From positions 1 to 46,981 of the forward strand of contig NZ_SMZY01000010.1 in NCBI RefSeq assembly GCF_004358755.1: a stretch of 46,981 nt of DNA. Reading direction: 5' to 3'. Below the pieces are notes generated by a model. That model saw only the letters and a program-made list of their open reading frames with translations, ran no database searches and was not told the DNA's origin. This stretch comes from Peribacillus frigoritolerans (GTDB taxonomy: Bacteria > Bacillota > Bacilli > Bacillales > Bacillaceae). Shown here in pieces: positions 1 through 8,810 of this stretch. The position numbers and the translations under genes were made by a program. How positions within the stretch are numbered: position 1 is the stretch's first letter; each line of letters begins with the position of its first letter.

Positions 1-4
1 ATAT

Positions 5-123
<119 letters not shown>

Positions 124-179
124 GTATCAATTATATATGTTATCAATGAGCATAAAAGCTCATAGATATTTATTACTAT

Positions 180-256
<77 letters not shown>

Positions 257-259
257 ATT

Positions 260-335
260 GGTCCCGTGGTGTAGCGGTTAACATGCCTGCCTGTCACGCA
301 GGAGATCGCCGGTTCGATCCCGGTCGGGACCGCCA
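260..335 (+). tRNA. tRNA-Asp (anticodon GTC)
   Basis: A cloverleaf with acceptor arms GGTCCCG/CGGGACC, anticodon GTC at 293-295 and a T-loop GGTTCGATCC. It lies 3 bp after tRNA-fMet in the same rRNA-tRNA transcript. The 3' CCA is largely encoded (GCCA). Confidence 0.93.
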
Positions 336-351
336 TTATTACATAAACAAC

Positions 352-380
352 AACGAAACTACGTGTTTCGTTTTTTTTAT
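352..380 (+). terminator. terminator of the rRNA-tRNA operon
   Basis: The arms AACGAAAC (352-359) and GTTTCGTT (365-372) form an 8-bp hairpin and run into a T tract. It lies 17 bp after tRNA-Asp. Confidence 0.85.
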
Positions 381-410
381 GCATTTTTTAGGGTAGACTG
401 TTAATGAAAC

Positions 411-439
411 TTGGACAAACTAATTAGATGCGATACACT
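411..439 (+). promoter_or_regulatory. sigma-A promoter for the thiL operon
   Basis: -35 TTGGAC (411-416), 17-bp spacer, -10 TACACT (434-439). It sits between the tRNA terminator and thiL and would start transcription near 446, just ahead of a short hairpin. Confidence 0.7.
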
Positions 440-456
440 TGATTACAGGGAACGGT

Positions 457-487
457 CCTTAGAACTGCAGGGTTCTAAGGTTTTTTT
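457..487 (+). terminator. terminator-like leader hairpin before thiL
   Basis: CCTTAGAAC (457-465) pairs with GTTCTAAGG (472-480) and is followed by seven Ts. It lies downstream of the promoter at 411-439 and upstream of the thiL ribosome binding site, so it could stop transcripts after about 40 nt. No antiterminator pairing was recognised. Confidence 0.65.
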
Positions 488-527
488 ATAAGAGTCCGAG
501 GCTACATCAGAAAAGGCGGTGCAGCAC

Positions 528-1511
528 ATGACCATAGAAGATGAATTTCATTTTATAGATAAAATCAGGCAAAGTAAGAATCGCCAGCCGGAATTAATAG
601 AAGGCATAGGGGATGATGCTGCTTTGTATAGAGCAAAACCCGAATATTTGGAAATTGTTTGTGCAGATACAATGACAGAGGGGGTTCATTTTCTCAAAGA
701 TGCTTCTTCTCCAAAGGACATCGGCTATAAAGCTGTGGCTGTCAATATCAGTGACGTTGCAGCTATGGGCGGTGTTCCAAAGTACTATCTCGTCACCATT
801 GCTGTCCCTAAAACCTGGTCTGAAGAGGAATTAGTGGAGCTCTATGCAGGGATGGATGAGATCGCTGCATTATACCACATGGATCTGATTGGCGGGGATA
901 CGGTTTCAACCTCAGATAGGCTTGTGATTACGGTAACGGTCATAGGAGAAGTTCAGCAAGGGAAACAGCGTTTAAGAAAGGATGCACGTCCAGGTGATGT
1001 GGTATTTGTTACAGGGACAATTGGTGATTCAGCTGCAGGACTCCAGATTCTGCTTGGAAACCTTTCAGTTCATGAAGAAAATGATTCTGCATTTCTTGTG
1101 AATCGCCATAAGCGTCCAGTGCCGCAGGTTAAGGCAGGGCAGCTTATGTCTTCCGCTGAGCGCATCTCATTGAATGATATAAGTGACGGCCTTGCAAGTG
1201 AACTAAATGAATTATGCGAGGCAAGCTGTGTTAAAATGGTCATAGAAAAAGACCGCGTTCCACTCAGTGATTCACTGCGTTCTTTACATTCTGAGCAGCT
1301 CGATGAGTGGATTTTATATGGAGGAGAAGATTTTGAGCTGGTTGGCACGGTTCCTCCCGAAACATTTGACCTTCTTCAAAAGAAGTGCAGCGAAGAAGGC
1401 ATTTTTCTAACAAGGATTGGGCAGGTAGAAGCAGGCTCATCCGAGGTGCTGCTTCTGCATAATGGCAAGAAAACAAAGCTCGAAAAATCGGGATACAATC
1501 ATTTTAAGTAA
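528..1511 (+). CDS. thiL: thiamine-monophosphate kinase ThiL
   Basis: ThiL phosphorylates thiamine monophosphate to the active cofactor thiamine diphosphate with ATP in the cytoplasm. The sequence carries the AIRS-like family signatures: GDDAAL near residues 28-33 (metal and ATP binding), ADTMTEGVHF near 46-55, a GGDT motif mid-protein and a C-terminal GGEDFEL. Its 327 residues are normal for the family. I take ATG 528 as the start because AAAAGGCGGT (511-520) sits 7 nt upstream. An upstream GTG at 519 overlaps that ribosome binding site and would add three residues. It is the first gene of a tight run into the t6A genes, the order found in Bacillus subtilis. Confidence 0.95.
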   Translation: MTIEDEFHFIDKIRQSKNRQPELIEGIGDDAALYRAKPEYLEIVCADTMTEGVHFLKDASSPKDIGYKAVAVNISDVAAMGGVPKYYLVTIAVPKTWSEEELVELYAGMDEIAALYHMDLIGGDTVSTSDRLVITVTVIGEVQQGKQRLRKDARPGDVVFVTGTIGDSAAGLQILLGNLSVHEENDSAFLVNRHKRPVPQVKAGQLMSSAERISLNDISDGLASELNELCEASCVKMVIEKDRVPLSDSLRSLHSEQLDEWILYGGEDFELVGTVPPETFDLLQKKCSEEGIFLTRIGQVEAGSSEVLLLHNGKKTKLEKSGYNHFK

Positions 1512-1520
1512 GGTGAGTAT

Positions 1521-1994
1521 ATGACTAAGCATACAGTGAGAACAAATAGCCCTGAGGTAACAACGAAGCTTGCCGTCAGGCTTGGTGAACTTGTGAATCC
1601 TGGAGATGTAATTACATTAGAAGGTGATTTGGGAGCCGGGAAAACTACGTTTACAAAGGGTTTAGCTAAAGGAATGGGGATCCAAAAAAACGTAAACAGC
1701 CCGACATTTACGATTATGAAGGAGTACCGGGACGGGAGACTGCCTCTTTATCACATGGATGTGTACAGAATGGAAGACAGCGAAGAGGATTTAGGTTTTG
1801 ATGAGTTTTTTGAAGGAGAGGGTGTCACAGTGGTTGAATGGGCACATCTTATTCAGGAGCAGCTTCCTCCAGATCGACTTGGTATTCGTATACTTCGTGT
1901 GGAAGATGAGTCCCGTGAAATTATCTTCGAACCTATCGGGGATCACTATATTGGATTATGTAAGGAGCTTATAGATGAAAGCAATCGCGATTGA
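1521..1994 (+). CDS. tsaE: tRNA t6A37 biosynthesis ATPase TsaE
   Basis: TsaE is the small P-loop ATPase that works with TsaB and TsaD to transfer the threonylcarbamoyl group onto A37 of ANN-decoding tRNAs. The Walker A motif GDLGAGKTT is at residues 35-43 (Lys41). The family blocks around SPTFTI and LYHMDVYR follow. Its 157 residues are typical. It begins 9 bp after thiL with GGTGAG as ribosome binding site and overlaps tsaB by 20 bp, so translation of the two is probably coupled. Confidence 0.95.
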   Translation: MTKHTVRTNSPEVTTKLAVRLGELVNPGDVITLEGDLGAGKTTFTKGLAKGMGIQKNVNSPTFTIMKEYRDGRLPLYHMDVYRMEDSEEDLGFDEFFEGEGVTVVEWAHLIQEQLPPDRLGIRILRVEDESREIIFEPIGDHYIGLCKELIDESNRD

Positions 1995-2664
1995 TACGTC
2001 CAATTTGACGCTTGGTGTGGCGATAGTGGAAGACACCAAAGTGGTTGGAGAATATGTAACAAACATCAAGCAGAATCATTCGGTTCGGGCAATGCCTGCT
2101 GTGGAATGGCTTATGCAGGAATGCAGTATTACGCCTGGTGAACTGGATCGTGTCATTGTTGCGGGTGGTCCTGGATCTTATACCGGCCTCAGAATTGGTG
2201 TCAGCATTGCTAAAACACTTGCATGGACGTTAAACATTCCCCTTGCCAGTGTTTCAAGTCTTGAGGTGCTTGCAGCTGGCGGATGCTATTTTAATGGTTT
2301 TATCTGTCCGATTTTTGATGCCCGGCGCGGTCAGGTGTATACAGGCTTGTATGAGTATGCAGATGGGGATCTTTTAAATAGAAGAAACGATCAAAATCTC
2401 CTGCTGTCAGATTGGCTTTTAGAGTTAAAAAAGGAAGAGAAGCAAATTCTTTTTATCGGAAATGATGTTAGCCTGCATCAGGAGTTAATCATTGAAGTGC
2501 TTGGTGATCAGGCAGTGATTGCAAGTATGACCGAACATAATCCAAGACCGGCCATGCTTGGAAAAATCGGCTTGATGAAAGAGCCTGTGGATATACATAC
2601 CTTCGTGCCGAACTATATCCGTTTAGCAGAGGCGGAAGTAAAGTGGCTCGAACAACAGAAATAA
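1975..2664 (+). CDS. tsaB: tRNA t6A37 biosynthesis protein TsaB
   Basis: TsaB is the inactive paralogue of TsaD that forms the TsaB-TsaD scaffold of the t6A enzyme. The ASKHA-fold start (AIDTSN, residues 4-9) and the GPGSYTGLRIG block near 65-75 are clear. At 229 residues it matches the family. Ribosome binding site TAAGGAG lies inside the end of tsaE, and the start ATG at 1975 is within the tsaE frame. The partner genes tsaE and tsaD are in the same operon. Confidence 0.95.
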   Translation: MKAIAIDTSNLTLGVAIVEDTKVVGEYVTNIKQNHSVRAMPAVEWLMQECSITPGELDRVIVAGGPGSYTGLRIGVSIAKTLAWTLNIPLASVSSLEVLAAGGCYFNGFICPIFDARRGQVYTGLYEYADGDLLNRRNDQNLLLSDWLLELKKEEKQILFIGNDVSLHQELIIEVLGDQAVIASMTEHNPRPAMLGKIGLMKEPVDIHTFVPNYIRLAEAEVKWLEQQK

Positions 2665-2668
2665 GTGG

Positions 2669-3139
2669 GTGAGAAGGTTGAAACAGGAACAGGATACAAT
2701 CAGGGTCAGGCTTATGAATGTAGATGACATTGAGGCTGTTTATGAAATTGAAACACAATCCTTTGCAACACCTTGGCTGAAGGAATCCTTTCACAATGAA
2801 TTGACTCAAAATCATTTTGCCGAATATCTTGTTGTAGAATTTGACCAGAAAATTATCGGCTATTGCGGACTGTGGATCATTATGGATGAGGCTCAAGTAA
2901 CGAACATTGCCGTATTGCCGGACTTCAGAGGGAATAAGATTGGTGAAACATTGCTGAAACAGGCAATTGGAATGGCGAAGGAATATGGAGCAGGGAAAAT
3001 TTCTCTAGAGGTACGAGTCTCAAATCATATCGCGCAATCTTTGTACACGAAGCTCGGTTTTCAGCCCGGCGGAATTAGAAAACGGTATTATACTGATAAC
3101 GGGGAAGATGCGTTAGTAATGTGGGTGAAATTAAAATGA
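2669..3139 (+). CDS. rimI: ribosomal protein S18 alanine N-acetyltransferase RimI
   Basis: A GNAT-fold acetyltransferase expected to acetylate the N-terminus of ribosomal protein S18. The ETQSFATPW block near residues 28-36 and the acetyl-CoA loop region [15 protein letters not shown] are characteristic, followed by LEVRVSN and [13 protein letters not shown]. The start is uncertain: GTG 2669 gives 156 residues but has a weak ribosome binding site, while TTG 2678 (GGTGAG a few nt upstream) would drop three residues. It sits between tsaB and tsaD, the usual Bacillus order, and its stop overlaps the tsaD start (ATGA). Confidence 0.93.
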   Translation: MRRLKQEQDTIRVRLMNVDDIEAVYEIETQSFATPWLKESFHNELTQNHFAEYLVVEFDQKIIGYCGLWIIMDEAQVTNIAVLPDFRGNKIGETLLKQAIGMAKEYGAGKISLEVRVSNHIAQSLYTKLGFQPGGIRKRYYTDNGEDALVMWVKLK

Positions 3140-4155
3140 CTGTAATAGATCAATATATATTAGGAATCGAGACGAGCTGTGATGAAACGGCCGTATCGAT
3201 TGTAAAAAACGGCCGTGAAATCATTTCGAATGTTGTCGCTTCTCAAATTGAAAGCCATAAACGTTTTGGCGGGGTTGTACCTGAGATCGCATCAAGACAT
3301 CATGTTGAGCAGATGACACTTGTGCTAGAAGAAGCGATGCAGCAGGCTGAAATGACATTTAAAGACCTCGATGCCATCGCAGTTACCGAAGGACCGGGTC
3401 TTGTTGGCGCACTATTGATTGGAGTCAATGCGGCAAAAGCGCTGGCATTTGCCCACCAGCTGCCATTAATAGGCGTTCATCATATTGCCGGTCATATTTA
3501 TGCAAACCAGCTGATCTCGGAACTGCAGTTTCCTTTGCTTTCGCTTGTTGTATCCGGGGGGCATACTGAACTTGTTTATATGAAAGAACATGGATCATTT
3601 GAAGTAATTGGAGAAACGCTTGATGATGCTGCAGGTGAAGCGTATGACAAAGTGGCAAGAACGCTTCATCTGCCTTATCCGGGTGGACCTCATATAGACC
3701 GGATGGCAGCGGAAGGGTCTCCTGTTATCAATTTACCGAGAGCCTGGCTTGAGCCGGATTCTTACAACTTCAGCTTCAGCGGCTTGAAATCGGCTGTCAT
3801 CAATACTCTTCACAATGCAGAGCAGCGGGGTGAAGTCATTGATCCCAATGATTTAGCGGCAAGCTTTCAGGCGAGCGTTATCGATGTTCTTGTCACAAAG
3901 ACAGCATCAGCAGCTGAGAAATACAAGGTAAAGCAGGTTCTTCTTGCTGGAGGTGTAGCAGCCAATCGCGGTTTAAGGGCGGCTTTAGAAGAGAAGTTTA
4001 AAGAATTTCAGGATGTAGAGCTGCTGATTCCGCCATTATCTCTATGTACAGACAATGCAGCGATGATTGCTGCTGCTGGAAGCGTCCTTTTTACAAAGGG
4101 TCATAGGGGCAATTTGAGAATGAATGCGAATCCTGGACTGGAACTGCCTAGTTAA
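3136..4155 (+). CDS. tsaD: tRNA N6-adenosine threonylcarbamoyltransferase TsaD
   Basis: TsaD transfers threonylcarbamoyl from threonylcarbamoyl-AMP to A37 of tRNAs. The start region [10 protein letters not shown], the iron-binding VHHIAGH motif and the nucleotide-binding VVSGGHT and [11 protein letters not shown] segments are all present. I choose ATG 3136 (339 residues) because GGGTGAA precedes it at good spacing and it overlaps the rimI stop as ATGA. The longer frame from GTG 3121 uses that ribosome binding site as coding sequence. It is the last gene of the thiL operon, and a DnaA-box cluster follows. Confidence 0.96.
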   Translation: MTVIDQYILGIETSCDETAVSIVKNGREIISNVVASQIESHKRFGGVVPEIASRHHVEQMTLVLEEAMQQAEMTFKDLDAIAVTEGPGLVGALLIGVNAAKALAFAHQLPLIGVHHIAGHIYANQLISELQFPLLSLVVSGGHTELVYMKEHGSFEVIGETLDDAAGEAYDKVARTLHLPYPGGPHIDRMAAEGSPVINLPRAWLEPDSYNFSFSGLKSAVINTLHNAEQRGEVIDPNDLAASFQASVIDVLVTKTASAAEKYKVKQVLLAGGVAANRGLRAALEEKFKEFQDVELLIPPLSLCTDNAAMIAAAGSVLFTKGHRGNLRMNANPGLELPS

Positions 4156-4172
4156 TATGTTGTATTAACATG

Positions 4173-4333
4173 TTATCCACATGCAGTCTAATAACATTAT
4201 TTCGCTTTTAGAAAAGCTTGTGGAATAAGCATTGAATAACCTGTGGATAATGTGGATAAAAAAGCGCTATTTTGTGGATAATGTGAATAAAAGAGTGGGA
4301 ACCTTATAAAATAAGATTTTCTTATGTGGATAA
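4173..4333. promoter_or_regulatory. DnaA-box cluster (six boxes)
   Basis: One consensus box TTATCCACA lies on + at 4173-4181. Four perfect boxes on the other strand (read here as TGTGGATAA) lie at 4242-4250, 4251-4259, 4273-4281 and 4325-4333, with a near-consensus TGTGAATAA at 4282-4290. Two abutting pairs are spaced exactly 31 bp apart, about three helical turns. From memory, Bacillus subtilis has a replication-controlling DnaA-box cluster in this same gcp(tsaD)-ydiF gap. Confidence 0.85.
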
Positions 4334-4334
4334 C

Positions 4335-4373
4335 TAAAAAACTCAGTGCTATTATCGGCACTGAGTTTTTTTG
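4335..4373. terminator. bidirectional terminator between tsaD and ydiF
   Basis: ACTCAGTGC (4341-4349) pairs with GCACTGAGT (4358-4366). There is an A run on the left and a T run on the right, so it can stop both convergent operons. Confidence 0.88.
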
Positions 4374-4398
4374 ATTCATAAAATATGTGTATAAGCTG

Positions 4399-6315
4399 TT
4401 AATCCTCTTGAAGCTGTTCCCATTCATTCATTAGATGTTCGAGTTCTTGTTGATAACCATCGTTTTCTGTGTTGATTTCCTGCACTTTCGTATGGTTTTG
4501 ATATATCTCCGGATCACATAACAGTTCTTCATTCTTCTCGATCTGCTGTTCAGCGAACGAGATTCGCTCTTCTACTTCCTGCAGTCTTCTTTGTTTTTGT
4601 CTTGCCAGTTTTTTTGCTTCTTTATCTTGTTCATAGGATAGCTTGTTTTGATTTTCTTTAGGCTTCAAATCAGGAACTGCGTCTAGTGCTGCAAGCTCCA
4701 GCTGTTCTGCCTTTTTAGTTTGATAATAATCATAGTCGCCCAGATATTCATAGACGCCGTTTGCTGATAGTTCATATACTTTGGTTGCAATGCGATTAAT
4801 GAAATATCGGTCATGGGATACAAATAGGATTGTGCCTGGATAATCAATCAGGGCATTTTCCAGAACTTCTTTACTGTCAAGATCGAGATGGTTTGTGGGC
4901 TCATCAAGGATGAGCAGATTTGCCTTTTGCAGCATAAGCTTGGCAAGAGCGAGTCGTGCTTTTTGCCCGCCGCTTAAAGTTGATACATTCTTTAAAACAT
5001 CGTCGCCTGAAAATAGAAAATTGCCGAGTACGGTGCGGATTTCTTTTTCAGCAAGCATCGGATATTCATCCCACAATTCATCAAGCACGCGTTTGTTTGA
5101 AGTTAAATTCGCCTGCTCCTGATCGTAATAACCGATCTTCACTCCTGAACCTATTTCAAATGCTCCTTTAAATGGAGCCATCTTATCAATGATTGTTTTT
5201 AAAAGCGTAGATTTGCCTATTCCATTTGGACCGACAAGAGCAATGCTGTCACCTCTTGAGATGGAAAAAGAAACGTTTGAGATGATTGGCTGCACACCAT
5301 CATATGAAACGGCTATATCATTGGCTTTCAGCACATCATTTCCGCTTTGTTTTTCAATATCAAAACGGAAATGAGCTGATTTTTCATCGCCTAGAGGCCT
5401 GTCCATCAGTTCCATGCGGTCCAGTTTTTTTCTTCGGCTTTGAGCGCGTTTTGTGGTAGACGCTCTGGCCATATTCTTTTGGATGAAATCTTTAAGCTTT
5501 GCCACCTCGTCCTGCTGTTTTTCGTAGAGTTTCAATTCACGCTCATAGTTTTCCGCGCTTTGCTCTAAGTAGCGGCTGTAGTTTCCTGCATATTTAATAC
5601 TGGTGTTTCTCGAAATTTCGTAGACCTGGTTTACAACTTTATCTAGAAAATATCGGTCATGGGAAACGATTAAAATCGCTCCGCTGTAGCTTTGCAGATA
5701 TTGCTCGAGCCAGGACAGTGTTTCAATATCCAGATGGTTTGTCGGCTCATCCAGCACTAATAAGTCAGGACTTGTCAATAGCAGCTTGCCAAGTGCCAGG
5801 CGCGTTTTCTGGCCTCCGCTCAAACGCTGGATAGGAGAAGAGACATCGAATTCCGCGAATCCCAGCCCGTGGAGGACAGAGCGGATATCCGCTTCATATT
5901 GATAGCCGCCTTTTTCTTTAAATTCAATTTGCAGACGGTCGTATTCTTTCAAGTATTGGTCAAATTCGCGCTGTGCTGGATCTGTATTCGCCATCTTTTG
6001 CTCAAGATCACGCATGGATTGTTCCATATTTTTTAAAAACTGAAACACAGAAACCATTTCATCCCAAATCGATAGACTGGATTCGAGACCCGTATCCTGA
6101 GCAAGATAACCGATTGAGACACCTTTTGGCTTGATGATCTCTCCGGATTCGTAAGAAAGCTGACCTGCAATAATTTTGAGCAGGGTTGATTTTCCGGCCC
6201 CGTTTCGGCCGACAAGAGCAATTCTATCCCTTGTTTGAACTTCAAGTTTGATATTGGATAATATAAGATCAGCTGCAAAATATTTCGTCAGCTGGTTAAT
6301 TTGTAGCAAAATCAT
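4399..6315 (-). CDS. ydiF: ABC-F family ATPase YdiF
   Basis: A soluble protein with two ABC ATPase domains and no membrane segments, the ABC-F class that acts on ribosomes rather than transporting. Walker A motifs are GRNGAGKST in the first half and GPNGIGKST in the second. Each domain has an LSGGQK signature and a DEPTNHLD Walker B. A charged inter-domain linker lies around residues 240-320, and the C-terminus is a coiled coil rich in Lys, Gln and Glu. Its 638 residues match YdiF. The ribosome binding site GAGGTGA precedes the start. The exact cellular role is not shown by the sequence: translation-factor activity is inferred, and an antibiotic-protection role is less likely given the backbone location. 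Confidence 0.92.
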   Translation of the reverse strand: MILLQINQLTKYFAADLILSNIKLEVQTRDRIALVGRNGAGKSTLLKIIAGQLSYESGEIIKPKGVSIGYLAQDTGLESSLSIWDEMVSVFQFLKNMEQSMRDLEQKMANTDPAQREFDQYLKEYDRLQIEFKEKGGYQYEADIRSVLHGLGFAEFDVSSPIQRLSGGQKTRLALGKLLLTSPDLLVLDEPTNHLDIETLSWLEQYLQSYSGAILIVSHDRYFLDKVVNQVYEISRNTSIKYAGNYSRYLEQSAENYERELKLYEKQQDEVAKLKDFIQKNMARASTTKRAQSRRKKLDRMELMDRPLGDEKSAHFRFDIEKQSGNDVLKANDIAVSYDGVQPIISNVSFSISRGDSIALVGPNGIGKSTLLKTIIDKMAPFKGAFEIGSGVKIGYYDQEQANLTSNKRVLDELWDEYPMLAEKEIRTVLGNFLFSGDDVLKNVSTLSGGQKARLALAKLMLQKANLLILDEPTNHLDLDSKEVLENALIDYPGTILFVSHDRYFINRIATKVYELSANGVYEYLGDYDYYQTKKAEQLELAALDAVPDLKPKENQNKLSYEQDKEAKKLARQKQRRLQEVEERISFAEQQIEKNEELLCDPEIYQNHTKVQEINTENDGYQQELEHLMNEWEQLQED

Positions 6316-6468
6316 GTATTTTCACCTCAGGCTATGATAGTTTAAGTGTAGCTTATAGAAGAGAGAGCCGCAATGATTGTAGCTTTCAGGGTGCAGACAT
6401 TTGTCACAATAAGTAAAAAGACAGATTTGTAAAAATAGTGTATAGTCTAGTATGAGGGGCGTTAAAAG

Positions 6469-6984
6469 ATGTCAAATTTTACTCATTTTAACCAGCAGGG
6501 CAGAGCCAAGATGGTTGATATATCAAGTAAGCATGATTCTGTGCGCACCGCTGTGGCTGTTTCAAGCGTTGTCATGAAAGAACATGTATATGAACAAATT
6601 GTAAATAACAAGCTCCAAAAAGGGGACGTGCTGGCTGTTGCCCAGGTAGCAGGCATCATGGCTGCCAAAAACACATGGAACATCATTCCAATGTGCCACC
6701 CGATTCCTCTTAAGGGAATTGATATTGAATTTGAATGGAAAAAAGAGAACGATCTTTTCCATCTGATGATTGCTGCGTCTGTGAAAACAACAGGAAGTAC
6801 AGGTGTGGAAATGGAAGCGCTAACTTCCGCTTCAGTCTGTGCCCTGACCGTGTATGATATGTGTAAAGCACTTGATAAAGGGTTAATCATCGGACCTGCC
6901 TATTTATCTTTAAAAACTGGCGGGAAAAGCGGAGATTATACACGAGACGTAGATGTAGCTTTGAATGTGGGGGATAGAATGTGA
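6469..6984 (+). CDS. moaC: cyclic pyranopterin monophosphate synthase MoaC
   Basis: MoaC makes cyclic pyranopterin monophosphate, the second step of molybdenum cofactor synthesis after MoaA. The active-site blocks MCHPIPL, the long [16 protein letters not shown] helix region and the C-terminal KTGGKSG are intact. Its 171 residues are slightly longer than the usual ~160 because of the N-terminus. The gene opens a four-gene + strand run with rex, tatA and tatC, and its stop overlaps the rex GTG start. A weak possible promoter lies within 6420-6450; I could not fix its -35. Confidence 0.95.
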   Translation: MSNFTHFNQQGRAKMVDISSKHDSVRTAVAVSSVVMKEHVYEQIVNNKLQKGDVLAVAQVAGIMAAKNTWNIIPMCHPIPLKGIDIEFEWKKENDLFHLMIAASVKTTGSTGVEMEALTSASVCALTVYDMCKALDKGLIIGPAYLSLKTGGKSGDYTRDVDVALNVGDRM

Positions 6985-7622
6985 ACAACATCGAACAATC
7001 GAAAATTCCGCAAGCTACTGCTAAGCGCTTGCCTTTATACTATCGTTTTTTAAAGAATCTTCATGCATCAGGGAAACAGCGTGTTTCTTCAGCAGAGCTG
7101 AGCGATGCGGTAAAAGTGGATTCTGCAACGATCCGCAGGGATTTTTCTTATTTTGGAGCCCTTGGCAAAAAGGGATATGGGTATAATGTTAATTATCTTC
7201 TGTCTTTTTTCAGAAAAACGCTCGATCAGGACGAAGTGACAAAAGTTACCTTGATAGGTGTCGGTAATCTAGGCACAGCTTTTTTGCATTATAATTTTAC
7301 TAAGAATAATAATACGTTAATCTCACTTGCCTTTGATGTCGATGAGAAAAAGATCGGCACTGAAATCGGAGATGTGCCTATTTTTAATCTGGATGATCTT
7401 GAAGAACACCTTCCTGATGATGTGACCGTGGCGATTTTAACGGTTCCGGCACAGGCTGCCCAGCCCATTACGGACAGGCTGATTGCAAAAGGAATTAAAG
7501 GGATTCTGAATTTTACTCCGGCACGGTTAAATGTACCCGAGGAAATACGAATTCATCATATTGATCTTGCAGTAGAACTGCAATCACTCGTGTACTTTTT
7601 GAAGCACTATCCTAACGCTTAA
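6981..7622 (+). CDS. rex: redox-sensing transcriptional repressor Rex
   Basis: Rex senses the NADH/NAD+ ratio and represses fermentation and anaerobic genes when NADH is low. The N-terminal winged helix includes [12 protein letters not shown] (residues 48-59, recognition region). The Rossmann part has GVGNLG at 93-98 for NAD(H). The C-terminal helix ending [10 protein letters not shown] fits the domain-swapped tail. It has 213 residues. The start is GTG 6981, overlapping the moaC stop by four bases behind a GGGGG ribosome binding site. Confidence 0.95.
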   Translation: MNNIEQSKIPQATAKRLPLYYRFLKNLHASGKQRVSSAELSDAVKVDSATIRRDFSYFGALGKKGYGYNVNYLLSFFRKTLDQDEVTKVTLIGVGNLGTAFLHYNFTKNNNTLISLAFDVDEKKIGTEIGDVPIFNLDDLEEHLPDDVTVAILTVPAQAAQPITDRLIAKGIKGILNFTPARLNVPEEIRIHHIDLAVELQSLVYFLKHYPNA

Positions 7623-7639
7623 GAATTGAGGTGAATGAT

Positions 7640-7816
7640 ATGCCTACTATCGGTTTTGGAAGTTTATTGCTGATTGTTTTTGCTGCACTTTTAATCTTCG
7701 GGCCAAAGAAACTGCCTGAGCTTGGAAAAGCGATCGGAAATTCATTGCGTGAATTTAAGCATGCAACGAAGGGTCTCGCGGATGATGATGAAGATAAAAA
7801 GAAAGAAGAGAAGTAA
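7640..7816 (+). CDS. tatAy: twin-arginine translocase subunit TatAy
   Basis: The pore-forming small subunit of the Tat pathway, which exports folded proteins. It has one N-terminal membrane helix (residues ~3-20), the [14 protein letters not shown] hinge and amphipathic helix, and an acidic/lysine tail. Its 58 residues resemble Bacillus subtilis TatAy. I start at ATG 7640 because GAGGTGA lies 5 nt upstream; the in-frame GTG at 7631 lies within that site. It pairs with the following tatC. Confidence 0.93.
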   Translation: MPTIGFGSLLLIVFAALLIFGPKKLPELGKAIGNSLREFKHATKGLADDDEDKKKEEK

Positions 7817-7822
7817 GATAGG

Positions 7823-8584
7823 ATGAAAGCTGTCATGAAACAAAACGAAATGTCGGTTTACGATCACATCGCCGAGCTGCGGAAAAGGCTCATCATTACG
7901 GTTTTTTTCCTTTTCATCTCTGTGATTGCAGGCTTTTTATTAGCAAAGCCGATAATCATCTATTTACAGCATACGAATGAAGCTCAGAACTTAACGCTGA
8001 ATTCATTCCGAATGACCGATCCGCTCATGGTCTATATGCAATTTGCATTTATCATTGCCTTTATTATTACATCTCCAATTATTCTTTATCAGCTGTGGGC
8101 ATTCATTAGTCCAGGTCTCTATGAAAAAGAAAGACGGGTCACGCTGAGCTATATTCCGATCTCCATTGGACTGTTTCTTGCCGGCATCAGCTTCTCGTAC
8201 TTTTTGCTCTTTCCATATGTCGTGGATTTCATGGAGGGGATCTCCAATGACTTAGAGATTAATCAAGTCATTGGCATCAATGAATACTTTCAGTTTTTAA
8301 TTCAGCTGACGGTGCCGTTTGGACTTCTGTTTCAGCTTCCGGTTGTCATCATGTTCTTAACGAGGCTTGGCATCGTAACACCGATGTTCCTCTCGAAAAT
8401 CAGGAAATATGCGTACTTTGCCCTTCTCGTTATTGCAGCGTTGATTACACCGCCGGAGCTTGTCTCGCATCTCATGGTTTCCGTACCGCTGTTTATCCTT
8501 TATGAAATAAGCATAGTTGTCTCAAGATTTGCTTACCGCAAGGCGCAGCGCACACAGTTTGAAGAAGCAAATAAAGAAGGGTGA
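7823..8584 (+). CDS. tatCy: twin-arginine translocase subunit TatCy
   Basis: The polytopic Tat receptor that binds twin-arginine signal peptides. It has 253 residues and six predicted membrane helices. Family landmarks are HIAELRKRL at the N-terminus, SPGLYEKER in the first periplasmic-to-cytoplasmic region and a late ALITPPE segment. The start ATG 7823 has a modest ribosome binding site; ATG 7838 is an alternative. The tatA-tatC pair downstream of rex is the TatAyCy arrangement of Bacillus subtilis. I saw no obvious twin-arginine substrate nearby. Confidence 0.94.
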   Translation: MKAVMKQNEMSVYDHIAELRKRLIITVFFLFISVIAGFLLAKPIIIYLQHTNEAQNLTLNSFRMTDPLMVYMQFAFIIAFIITSPIILYQLWAFISPGLYEKERRVTLSYIPISIGLFLAGISFSYFLLFPYVVDFMEGISNDLEINQVIGINEYFQFLIQLTVPFGLLFQLPVVIMFLTRLGIVTPMFLSKIRKYAYFALLVIAALITPPELVSHLMVSVPLFILYEISIVVSRFAYRKAQRTQFEEANKEG

Positions 8585-8616
8585 TCCTGTTAATAGGATC
8601 ACCCTTCTTTTTATTT
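8577..8616. terminator. bidirectional terminator tatC/ydiK
   Basis: AAGGGTGATCCT and AGGATCACCCTT form a 12-bp hairpin overlapping the tatC stop and followed by a T-rich tract. On the other strand it ends the ydiL-ydiK transcript. Confidence 0.85.
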
Positions 8617-8808
8617 TTTCTTCGTTTTCACTTTATAAGAAAGATTAAACATTCTAAATGCTACTCCAAGATCAAACGTAGCGATTAACATAAGCAGAAT
8701 TGTCGGAAACGACCAGATCCCGCTTTCTGAACTGTTTACGGCAAGATAGGTAAACAAAATACCCATTGCCAAGTAAAAGACTCCCATTGAAATTGGGCTT
8801 GTTCTCAT
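8611..8808 (-). CDS. ydiK: YdiK-like small membrane protein
   Basis: A 65-residue protein with two hydrophobic helices (about 7-24 and 33-52) and a lysine-rich C-terminus, so probably an inner-membrane protein with its tail in the cytoplasm. It resembles YdiK (DUF4305) in sequence and place. A GGAGG inside the end of ydiL lies at good spacing, and only two bases separate the genes, so translation is probably coupled. Function unknown. Confidence 0.85.
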   Translation of the reverse strand: MRTSPISMGVFYLAMGILFTYLAVNSSESGIWSFPTILLMLIATFDLGVAFRMFNLSYKVKTKKK

Positions 8809-8810
8809 GC

